From: Mantamonas sphyraenae
Taxonomy: Eukaryota > CRuMs > Mantamonadidae
NCBI GenBank assembly: GCA_026936335.1
Contig: JAPMXV010000031.1
Span: 401,754 to 465,753, forward strand
Length of the DNA stretch: 64,000 nucleotides
Reading direction: 5' to 3'
A model generated the notes under the pieces. The model did no database searches, was not told where the DNA came from, and saw nothing but the letters and a program-made list of their open reading frames with translations. Position 1 is the first letter of the stretch. Each line of letters begins with the position of its first letter. Shown here one piece after another: positions 1 to 9,400 of the stretch. The translations under genes were made by a program, and so were the position numbers.

Positions 1-1
1 C

Positions 2-3000
2 TACACGGCGCTGTTTGCGCTCCTGCAGCTGTGCATTGCAGCGTTGTACAACTCGCATCGCGGTAGCATCTGGGTGAGCATCGAAGGACAGGTGATCATT
101 GCCAGCATGGTGGCTGCCACAGCGCTCGTGCTGTCGCTGATCTTTCTGGTGGGCATGGATCCTGTGAGTGTGCATCTCATTGCGCTTGCGTTTACCGTGC
201 TTGTGCTCTTCTTCACCTTTCTGTACGTGGTGCACTACCACTCTGTGCAGTACGCAGACATCAAGACCACCAGCGACCAGGAGGTCAACGACTGGTACGC
301 AGCGCTGCACGACGTGCGCATGCCGCCCACGCACAAGGACCCCGCCGAGCTGGACCGTTTGCTCAGCGAGTGGTACGCAGACGACATCCTGCGAGTGCCG
401 GACGAAGAGCGTCCGGACCTGCTCCAGTCGGCCATCTTTCTGAACCGGGCCAAAAAGTACGCGGTGAAAATGACACGGCAGGCACGCAACGAATTTGTGC
501 GTGCTGTGCATGAAGCGCGCTACATCAAGGCCAAGGACTTTGTGCGCCGCGACGCGCTGGTGCAGGCGCGTGCAGCCAAGTACTACACGGAGGAGTCACT
601 GGTGCACTGGTACACACTGTTGACAGGCAAAGTGCGGCCGGATCCGGCGTCGGCCGAGTGGGACCAGCTGCTGGACGAAGGCATGGGTGCGATGAACGTC
701 AAGCAAAAGACAGACCTGCCGCACCGTGGAGGTCTGTTGTGGGACATGGTGCGCACGTACTGGGTGCACGGTGCCTGCTACTTTGCGTTGATGTTTGTGG
801 ACCGCCTGTTGCGCCTGGCGGGAGGTTTGTCGTCGAGTGAGTTTTTCGTGCCGACGTCGCCGTACGAACTCGGTGTGGGCTGGGCACAGGTGTACCTGCT
901 GCTGGCCATCGGTGCCCTCGAGCCCATTCTGTTCCGTCGCGCGGCCAGTGTCAACAACATGTTCAAGCCCCGCATGAGTGAGACGTTCACGGCGGACGTG
1001 CTGATCAAGTCGCGTTCGCGCCAGGCCAAGCGCATCTTTTGGACAGAGTTTAAGCTCATGTGGAAGTTTGTTATTCTGGCCCTGTTTGCGTCGGTAGGCA
1101 TGATGTTCTTCCTGAGTGACAGCGTGACGCTGGATGTGCTGTGGGTGTTTGGCGTGTCTGTGTTGGGTTACACCGGCTTCATTGTCGGAGGGTTCAATTC
1201 GCTCTTCCTGGCACAGGACCACGGCAAGGCGAGCCGCGGTATGATGAAAGGTCTGCTTGTGGGCAGCCTGATCGGCGGCGGGGCCATGGTGGCGGGCTTC
1301 CTGCTGCAGATCGACGCATCGGCGTTGACGGGCCTGGACCTGCCCAAGACGACGTACCGCGACTTTGCTGTATTTGGCCTGTTGGCAGGTGGCATTGCGT
1401 ACGGCGCGTTTACGTGGCCGACCCCGGCCAAGAACAAGGCGTCGCGCGAGTTTGACTTTGCGTCACAAGCGCCCATGCTGTCGACTGGGATGGCCACCAG
1501 CGGACAGAGATGGTTGCAGGGCTTGTCGCACGGTGTGCAAATCAACGAGGACCACATGACACTGCTGGCGAGGCAACTTTACAAGCGCAAGGATATCCGC
1601 AAGGTGCAGGGTGGCGAAACGGGCAAGCTGGTGATGCGGACGCTTGGCCAAGCGCGCGGCATCATGGAAAACATGGACGAGACGTCGCTGCTGCGCCAGG
1701 CGTTTCCAGATGCAGCCAAGCACTTGGACATCCTGCTGCGGTCGTGGAAGGCAGACCAGATCCGTGTGTACCTGGTGCCAGAGCAGTTTCTGACGCTGCC
1801 TTCGGGGCAGCACTTTTCGGCGCTGTCGTACGCGCCGGAGTTGGACACGCTGGATGAAAACGCACACGTGGATAACTTGGAGCTGGCAGGGTCGGTGGAG
1901 GAAAAGAAAGGGTCGCGCAGGGTGCGATTGGGCTACGATTCAGACGAAAGCGACGACGAAGACTACTCGCAGCCTGTGCGGTCGCGCCAGACTCGACTCA
2001 AGTCGACATTCCGACGCAACACGGTTAGCAACTCCAGGCGAGCGTCGTCCACAACGGACGTCAAGTTGGTCGTGTTTGTGGGCGTGCAGGAGGAGCGGCC
2101 GCCCGAAGAGTTTGCCGACCAGATTGTGGAGGCCATGGTGCACGAGTACTACGAAATGATCATGGGCTATCCACACTCGTTTGCAGTTGCCGCTGAGTTG
2201 CTGGTGAAGATCGATCCGACGGGCAGCGTTGTGCCGGAACGCATCCTGCGCGAACTGCACGCCACGAGCGACAACGGCCTGCACGCAGTGGATCAGAGCG
2301 CAGACATGGAAGTGATGGTCAAGTCGCTGCTGGGCTTTGACATCAACGAGATCGACGCACGGTGGGAGCGCATCCCGAAGGCGCAGAAGCGTGTGATTGT
2401 GTCGTTGCTGGAACTTGTGGACCCGCATTTCCAGGCGCCGCCTGTGACACACATGCAGTTGATGGCGCACACGGGCCTGGACACGCGGCGGTTCAACCGT
2501 GCGTTCCGTGCGCTGATTCCGCACGACGATTTGTGGCGTCGGGTGAGCGCAAAGCAGCGGCCGCACTCTGTGTTTCTGGCCATGGGCCAGCTGAACGCAC
2601 GGCTTGCGCTGGCAGTGAAAAAGGCGGCACGAGAGATTCTCACTGCGCGCAATGTGCGCCACAACGCGGTGCACATGGAAATCCCGTTCACATCGCTGGT
2701 CAAAGCGGAGTACAATCCGTTGCAGTCGAAGCGCAACGACGAGTCGCAGTTTTCCGAGTTTGAGGACGCCATGCCTTTCGGCGAAAAGGTGTTGATGGTG
2801 CTGGACACGTTCTGCAGGTTGTCTGCGCTTGCGCTGAGTGCAGACGTGACGTTTGGCTATGAAAAGGACTACGCGATGCGCGCAAGTGTGGGCAACGGCG
2901 GCCTGCCACAGCCGTTCAAGTTCCTGCTGAACACACTGGTGACGTGGACGTTCAACGTGAATCGTGTGTTTGTCAACATGATGGTGTGGCTGCCGCTGCG

Positions 3001-6000
3001 TCTGTTCCGGCCGGACGTGCAGCTGCTGTTCTCGCAGGTCAAGACGGGTCTGAACAGGATCAACTTCAAGGCACGCGGGCGCAACGGCCTGGACAGAGTG
3101 CATCGCATGAACCCGGAGGCGCCGCTGACAACCTTTGTGGAGTACAGCCAGGAAACAGGCTTGGTGGAGCGCACAACGACCTACTCGGGCCTGCTGAAAA
3201 CGCGTCCCAGTGACGAATTCAAGGGCAGGGTGGCGTACTGTGTGTACAAGGGTGGGCGTATCCACCAGCGCTTCGAGTGCAAGGACAAAAAGGTGCGCAC
3301 GAGTGCGTGGTACTATTACGACGGCTCGCACCTGCAGTCGGGCAAAAAGTCACGCCGAGTGGCAGCCAATGTACCGACGATGAAGGAAGTGTACGAGAAG
3401 CACGTGGCAACGGAAGAAGAGAAGCAGCTGCGGCAACCAGTGGAGGAGTTTTACTACGATGACCGCGGACGTGTGGCGCAAGGCCTGGTGATGCGCGAGG
3501 TGGATCTGGCAACACTGGACATTGGCGGCCTGGACGACATGGTGTTTTCCATCCAAGCCTACCAGGCGGACGGCGAGGAGGGTGGCGACGAAACACATGG
3601 AGCCGGTGGAAGCGAGGGCAAGGTGAAACTCAACGTGGAGGTGGACTTTGAGTACCCTGTGGATGCGCACGTGGCAGACAGCAGCGCCAACCGGGCGATG
3701 TACCGGTGCGTGCTTCCGCACGGAGACAGTGGCCAAGGGGTTGGAGAAGGTGCGGGCGAGCTGGAGCTTGTTGTGCAGTGGCACGATTACAGCCGGTACG
3801 TGGACAAGACAGAGGTCAAGGTGGACCGCATGCCTCGCGTGTACACCGACTTTGACTATGTACACCTGCATCACCCGCAGCTGCGCAGCTACATCATCGA
3901 CGAGGATGTGGGCGAGCAGCGCAACGAGGATCCAACACTGGTGACGGAGGATCCGCTGATGATTGTGCGCAAGCCGCCGCCAAGTTCATTCTACGACGAG
4001 GATCTGGTTGCGGTTGTGCCGAACCAGGCGTGGAGCTTCTCACTGATCGACGCGATCACGTTCCGTGGCCAGGGCGCAAGCACAGTGTACACGAAACGGT
4101 ACCCGACACGCAAGGCGCGCATGACCGTGTGGGACGCGTGGGCTGCAGGCAACCTGGACGGCGTGTATGCACAGCTCTTGGACGAGGAGATCCTGCGTGC
4201 GGAGCCGAAGCTGAAGAAGTACTGGAAGTACAGAGACCACGGTGACCTGCGACGGGCAAAGCGGGCGATTCTGAAACAGGAGGGCTCGTTGACGCCCGTG
4301 ATCAGCTTCCGCACCAACTCGCACTTGGCTTTCCGTGTGCCGGACCTGCTGATGTGTGGTGCGGGAGGTACGGCCCACTCGCAGGGCCGCAGCGAAAAGA
4401 CAAACCTGACGACCGCGTTTGACCAAACGGTGGGACTGAACTTTTCGGAGGAGAACCCGCTGCTGACGTGGGCGTTGGACTCGGGCACGTGGCCGGCGGA
4501 CGGTGGAGGAGTGGCGTCGTGCAGGCGCGACGTGATCAACCGTCTGCCGCGTCTGCGGTGGATCTGCAACGCAGAGATTGGCAACACGATGAAAATTGTG
4601 CAGAACAGCTACCAGGTGGAGCAGAACGTGGCTTCGTTGACGTTTGTGCCGCTGTGGGGATCTGAAATCGGCGGGCCGAACCAGAGCATCCTGTCCAATG
4701 TGCCGTACGGCAAGCTGAGTGCACGCATTTGGCGTACGACGGACGAAATCATTGTCAAGTTCTTCTTGCCACTGATGGAAGAGCTGGTGATTGGGTCTGT
4801 GAACCAGAACCCGCGTTCGGAGCAGATTGACGGGTACATGTCGCTGTTCACCAACTTTTACCTGTTCTTCCAGCGCTACGACTGGGCAACGGTGTGGGGC
4901 AACTCGATCGTGCACCAGGCGTGGCGACGTCTGTGGCTCCGCATCGAGACAGAACGGTACACTGCGTTCCAGCGGGAACTGGCAAAGCGACGCGGGTCTG
5001 TGAGCGGCAAGCCGATCCAGACGGTGTCTGGGGAGAACGAGTCGGATGTGCCGCACATGCGGATGTTTGCAGGCGAGCTTGCCTCTCTGGACGACATCGA
5101 CTTTGTGATGAACCTGTACGTGCACTTTCTGTTGCCGTTTACGGTGCCGCTGCCCGACACAAATGTGACGCATGCAACGCACCACGGCATCCAGGCTGTG
5201 CTGGGCGTGGTGGCGAAGCAGATCCGACAGTCGTCATTCCTGATCTGGGACCACGGTGTGCTGTGGCGCGAACGACTTGCGGCGCTGGACAACGTGTCGT
5301 ACAGTCTGTTTGTGCGCAACGCGCTGGTGGACCTGACGCGCATGTGTGTGATTGTGAACCTGCGTGCGGCAGACATGGTGATCTCGTGTGCAAAGACGAA
5401 CAATCCGCAATGGGAACAACGCATGGGTGGACGCGGCCTGAACCAGCTGACGACGGATGTGAAGCGGCGACAGTCGCCGGTGATCAACGGCATGGAAACG
5501 AACCGATTCAGCCCGAACCGAGACCTGGAGCTGGACACGCCGACGTCTGTGATGCTGTCGCATGTGTATGACCTGAAGGATGTGAAGAATGCGATCAAGG
5601 CGGCCAACGTGATTGTGAACCAGTTTGGAGTCAAGTCGTACCAGCTGATTGTGTACGGGTCGCTGAACAAAGACCTGGGCTACGTGCAGGACTGCAGAGA
5701 CATGATTGCAGACAATGGTTTGTCGAACAACGTCAAGCTGGCAGGCTTTGGCAACGCGTCGCAAGTGCTTCCGCAAGGATGGTTGTTCCTGAACTCGAGC
5801 AAGAGCGAAGGTCTGCCGCTGGCGCTTGGTGAGGCCGGACTGGCGGGACTGCCAGTGGTGGCGACGGACGTGGGTGGCAGTCGTGAGGTGGTGCGTGATC
5901 AGGAGCGAGATATCACATTTGGGGCCATTGCGCCTGCGCAAAACCCGCTTGCGCTGGCCAAGGCGCAGGTCAAGGTGTTTTGCATGCTGGAGGAGCTGGA

Positions 6001-6352
6001 GGCACTGTGCGTCGCACCGGGGGCGCCAAAGCCGGACAAGGTGTGGACCCTGGACGACTTTCAGCCATTCAACCCGGATCCCAAGGCACCGCGACTGGAA
6101 CAGAGGATGTTGGCGATGAAGGAGCATCGTCTGCGTCTTGGCATGCAGTACCGGGCATACATCCTTGGCAGTTTCACCATCGAAAGATATCTGCGAGAGC
6201 ACGAGCAGTTGATTTCGCTGGGAGCGCTGCGTGCGCGCGAGCGAGAGGAGCAGCTGGCAGACAAGAAGAAGCAGACGGGCGGTGGGATTGTCGGGAAGCT
6301 CAAGTCGTTGGCGTCGCTTGGATCTTCCCCGTCTCAAGCGAGCTACCAATGA
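2..6352 (+). CDS. Giant multipass membrane protein with C-terminal GT4 glycosyltransferase (5' partial)
   Basis: The reading frame is open to the left edge, so the start lies outside the window; 2,116 residues are visible and end at a TGA at 6350-6352. Hydrophobic segments lie near residues 1-70 (three), 240-300 (two), 340-385 (two), 400-420 and 440-458, followed by a long hydrophilic middle. The last ~300 residues have a GT-B/GT4 signature: a Rossmann-like block near residue 1845, then SEGLPLALGEAGLAGLPVVA, with the EX7E pair at about residues 1936 and 1944, and a following DVGG loop. GT4 enzymes transfer sugars from nucleotide-sugar donors with retention of configuration. I infer a role in surface polysaccharide synthesis; the substrate is unknown. 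No intron is visible. The GT call is firm; the remainder is unrecognised. Confidence 0.8.
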   Translation, partial: YTALFALLQLCIAALYNSHRGSIWVSIEGQVIIASMVAATALVLSLIFLVGMDPVSVHLIALAFTVLVLFFTFLYVVHYHSVQYADIKTTSDQEVNDWYAALHDVRMPPTHKDPAELDRLLSEWYADDILRVPDEERPDLLQSAIFLNRAKKYAVKMTRQARNEFVRAVHEARYIKAKDFVRRDALVQARAAKYYTEESLVHWYTLLTGKVRPDPASAEWDQLLDEGMGAMNVKQKTDLPHRGGLLWDMVRTYWVHGACYFALMFVDRLLRLAGGLSSSEFFVPTSPYELGVGWAQVYLLLAIGALEPILFRRAASVNNMFKPRMSETFTADVLIKSRSRQAKRIFWTEFKLMWKFVILALFASVGMMFFLSDSVTLDVLWVFGVSVLGYTGFIVGGFNSLFLAQDHGKASRGMMKGLLVGSLIGGGAMVAGFLLQIDASALTGLDLPKTTYRDFAVFGLLAGGIAYGAFTWPTPAKNKASREFDFASQAPMLSTGMATSGQRWLQGLSHGVQINEDHMTLLARQLYKRKDIRKVQGGETGKLVMRTLGQARGIMENMDETSLLRQAFPDAAKHLDILLRSWKADQIRVYLVPEQFLTLPSGQHFSALSYAPELDTLDENAHVDNLELAGSVEEKKGSRRVRLGYDSDESDDEDYSQPVRSRQTRLKSTFRRNTVSNSRRASSTTDVKLVVFVGVQEERPPEEFADQIVEAMVHEYYEMIMGYPHSFAVAAELLVKIDPTGSVVPERILRELHATSDNGLHAVDQSADMEVMVKSLLGFDINEIDARWERIPKAQKRVIVSLLELVDPHFQAPPVTHMQLMAHTGLDTRRFNRAFRALIPHDDLWRRVSAKQRPHSVFLAMGQLNARLALAVKKAAREILTARNVRHNAVHMEIPFTSLVKAEYNPLQSKRNDESQFSEFEDAMPFGEKVLMVLDTFCRLSALALSADVTFGYEKDYAMRASVGNGGLPQPFKFLLNTLVTWTFNVNRVFVNMMVWLPLRLFRPDVQLLFSQVKTGLNRINFKARGRNGLDRVHRMNPEAPLTTFVEYSQETGLVERTTTYSGLLKTRPSDEFKGRVAYCVYKGGRIHQRFECKDKKVRTSAWYYYDGSHLQSGKKSRRVAANVPTMKEVYEKHVATEEEKQLRQPVEEFYYDDRGRVAQGLVMREVDLATLDIGGLDDMVFSIQAYQADGEEGGDETHGAGGSEGKVKLNVEVDFEYPVDAHVADSSANRAMYRCVLPHGDSGQGVGEGAGELELVVQWHDYSRYVDKTEVKVDRMPRVYTDFDYVHLHHPQLRSYIIDEDVGEQRNEDPTLVTEDPLMIVRKPPPSSFYDEDLVAVVPNQAWSFSLIDAITFRGQGASTVYTKRYPTRKARMTVWDAWAAGNLDGVYAQLLDEEILRAEPKLKKYWKYRDHGDLRRAKRAILKQEGSLTPVISFRTNSHLAFRVPDLLMCGAGGTAHSQGRSEKTNLTTAFDQTVGLNFSEENPLLTWALDSGTWPADGGGVASCRRDVINRLPRLRWICNAEIGNTMKIVQNSYQVEQNVASLTFVPLWGSEIGGPNQSILSNVPYGKLSARIWRTTDEIIVKFFLPLMEELVIGSVNQNPRSEQIDGYMSLFTNFYLFFQRYDWATVWGNSIVHQAWRRLWLRIETERYTAFQRELAKRRGSVSGKPIQTVSGENESDVPHMRMFAGELASLDDIDFVMNLYVHFLLPFTVPLPDTNVTHATHHGIQAVLGVVAKQIRQSSFLIWDHGVLWRERLAALDNVSYSLFVRNALVDLTRMCVIVNLRAADMVISCAKTNNPQWEQRMGGRGLNQLTTDVKRRQSPVINGMETNRFSPNRDLELDTPTSVMLSHVYDLKDVKNAIKAANVIVNQFGVKSYQLIVYGSLNKDLGYVQDCRDMIADNGLSNNVKLAGFGNASQVLPQGWLFLNSSKSEGLPLALGEAGLAGLPVVATDVGGSREVVRDQERDITFGAIAPAQNPLALAKAQVKVFCMLEELEALCVAPGAPKPDKVWTLDDFQPFNPDPKAPRLEQRMLAMKEHRLRLGMQYRAYILGSFTIERYLREHEQLISLGALRAREREEQLADKKKQTGGGIVGKLKSLASLGSSPSQASYQ

Positions 6353-6444
6353 GGAGGAGAGAGAGGAGAATGAAAGGAAGGTGCTGTACCACATGTGCAA
6401 GGGAGCAGTGTGCGGCGTTTTGGCCAACCGATTGGAAAACCTGC

Positions 6445-9400
6445 ATGAGCGCAAACGCAGAGAGCGCAGAAGCAGGGGAGGTGAAGGCAGTGCAAGATGA
6501 GGAGGTGGAGGAGGTTGCAGTGGTGGAGGAAGCGGAGGATGAGGTGGTGGAAGGGCGGGAGTACAGCGAGGAGATTGCTGCAATGATTGCGGCGGCGCGG
6601 GAACGGCAGGCGCCGGTGATCCACCTGCAGTCGGAGGAGCTGAGGGGTCTGCCGGAGGAGCTGTTCTCACTTCTGTTCCTGGAGGTGCTGATTCTGGGCA
6701 ACAACGAACTGGAGGAGCTAAGTGGGAAAATTGCATCCTTGAGCAACCTGACGCGTGTGGACTTGTTCCAAAACAAACTGACGACGCTTCCGTTTGAGTT
6801 TGGGAGGTTGGAGGCGCTGCAGGAGCTGTACTTGGATGGGAACCCACTGGGTCAGGTGCCAAACTGCATCTACAACCTGAGGAACTTGCAGCTTCTTTCT
6901 CTGACGAAGTGCGGGCTGACTCGGATCGCGCCGCAGGTGTCGAATCTGTACCAGTTGGCAATGCTGAATGTGTCGGACAACGAACTGACGACGCTGCCCG
7001 CACAGATTGCGTTTATCCACCATCTGGAGGAGCTGAACGCAGAAGACAATGCACTTTCGTCGCTGCCGCGCAGTTTCAGCCGGATGCGTAGCCTGGTGAC
7101 ACTGCGACTGGGTGGCAACCAGCTGGACCGGTTCCCCGACTGTGTGTCGCACGTGGCGTCGCTCAAGACGCTGGATCTGGACAGGAACCAGCTCGCTGTG
7201 CTGCCAGGCGGGTTGCCGCCAGCGCTGGAGACGCTCACGCTGGCGCGCAACCGCTTGGTGTCCATCGAGGCATCGATCAAAAACGCAGGCAACACATTGC
7301 AACACCTGGACGTGTCTGAAAACGACCTCGTGGACGAAGAGCTGCGCAGCTTGGGTGACGTCCTGTCGCTGGTGTCGCTGAACTTGACGGGGAATGCCAA
7401 GGTACGGCGTTTGCCAGCCCGCTTTGCGGCGCTGAAGAAGCTCAAGACGCTGGAACTGGGTGGCATGGAGCAACTGGAACTGCCGTCGCGCGAGGTTGTG
7501 GCGATGGGTCTGGGCGAGATCATGGAACAGCTGAAACAGGGGAGCTCGGGTGAGTCGCGTAGACGTGGGGTCGGGGAGGAGCGGTTCGGGCCCAGCGCGG
7601 CACACAAACTGACACAGAGAGGGGACACGCACACACACACATACACGCATGCACATCTGTGCACAGACGAGGATATGCTCGTGATGGCCAAGGCGGAACA
7701 GGCAAAGGTGGTGCAGCTTTCGGGAGAGGGTTTGGAGACGCTGCCGGCGGCGGTGTTTGAGATTGGGTCTGTGGAAGAGCTGAACGTGTCACGCAACCAC
7801 TTGAAGGGAGTGGAAAAGGAAGTGAGCCAGCTGGGTCGTCTGCGAGACTTGGATGTGTCGTTCAACGAACTGCAGGAGGTGCCGGTGAGCCTGCTTGCCG
7901 TGAGCACACTGCAGCGACTGGACCTGGATCACAACCAAATCGAAAGTGTCAGCTTGCAGTCTATGGGCGACTTGACAAAGCTGTCGTGGTTGTCACTGGC
8001 CAACAACCAGATCGAGGCGCTGTCGACGGGTGCCGAGCAGCTGCGTGCGCTGACATACCTGAACCTGAGCAGCAATGCATTGCAAAAGCTTCCGCATGAC
8101 CTGGGAGCCATGCGTTCGCTGGTTGAGCTGCATGTGGCACGCAACCGGCTGGACAAGCTGCCACAGAGCATTGGAAGGTTGAACAAGCTGAAAGTGCTGA
8201 ACGTGGCACAAAACGCGCTTACCCGGCTGCCCCGTTCGATGGTGTCGATGCAAACCATGCGTGCGCTGAATCTGTCGGACAACCAGCTGCCGAGCCTGCC
8301 TGACGCAGTGCTGCGGCTGACAGGTTTGCGCACCCTGCACGCCGAAAACAACCACTTTGTTCGCATCGAATCACTGAACAGCCTGACGACGTTGCGTGAG
8401 CTGAACCTGAGTGCAAACAAGCTGGAGAACGTACCTGCCATGGAGGAGTGCAAGGGCCTGCAAAAGCTGACGTTGGACGGGAACCAGCTGCGGTGGTTGC
8501 CGTCGTATGTGGGCACGCTGGACGAGCTGCAGGTGCTGATGGTAAACGACAACATGTTGGAGCACATTCCGTCGAGTGTGGCACAGCTGCCGTACCTGAC
8601 TGTGCTGGGTGTGGCAGGGAACCGGCTGGCATCGCTTCCGGCGAGGTGTGTGAGATGAAGACTCTGATGCTGTTGCGGCTGCAGGGCAATCCGGTGGAGG
8701 AGGAACTCCGTGCCTACGAGGCAGAAAAGGAGCGTGTCAAGCGTGAAGGCGGCTTGCTAGGATCAATGATGGAGGGGGTGCCCATGCCGGGATACCTGCA
8801 AGGTGAGTCACACCGCGCCGCGGTGGCCAAGGCCCTGGGAGGCACGGCCACGCAGACGCTGTCGTTGAGTGGAGTGGGCATGTCGCGGCTGCCGATCGAG
8901 CAGGGAGTGTTGGAAAGGCGACAGTGGCGGGAGGTGCTGCAGCGGTTGGATCTGTCGCACAATTGCTTGGACGACCTTCCATCCGAACTGCAGTCTCTGG
9001 TCAATCTGCGTGAGTTGGATGTGTCGCACAACCAGTTGCAGCAGGTGCCAGCGGTGGTGGATTCGTTGCACGCGTTGCAGCGCCTGGATATGGGCCACAA
9101 TCACCTGCGAGAATGGCCTGCACGAGATGTGTTTTTCACGACGCTGGGCAGCCATCTGATGGTGCTGGACATGCGACACAACCACTTGCAGAGTGTGCCT
9201 GTGGAGGTGGAGCAACTGAGCGCCCTGGAGGAGCTGAACGTGAGCGAAAACCAGCTGCGTTCGCTGCCAGCCGAAGTGGGCCAGATGGCACGCGTGAAAA
9301 AGGTGGATTTGAGCAACAACCAGATCCACACTCTGCCTGCTCAGTTGTGTGACATGGAATCGCTGGAGGAGCTGCGCGTGTCGCACAACGAGCTGCAAGT

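Noticed and set aside
44-46. Apparent start of the first large gene
   Set aside because: The codon is TTG and the frame is open with hydrophobic coding sequence back to base 2, so the gene simply continues beyond the window.
1940-3331. 463-codon antisense ORF, and other long antisense ORFs (for example 39234-41144 and 51186-53111)
   Set aside because: They mirror high-GC coding sequence on the other strand, are His/Arg/Gln-rich without domains, and overlap confidently identified genes.
6349-6352. ATGA overlap between the glycosyltransferase stop and an LRR-frame ATG
   Set aside because: It looks like translational coupling, but the sequence from this ATG to 6445 is Cys/Arg-rich and unlike the LRR leader; eukaryotic genes here have separate mRNAs. 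The ATG at 6445 is the better start.
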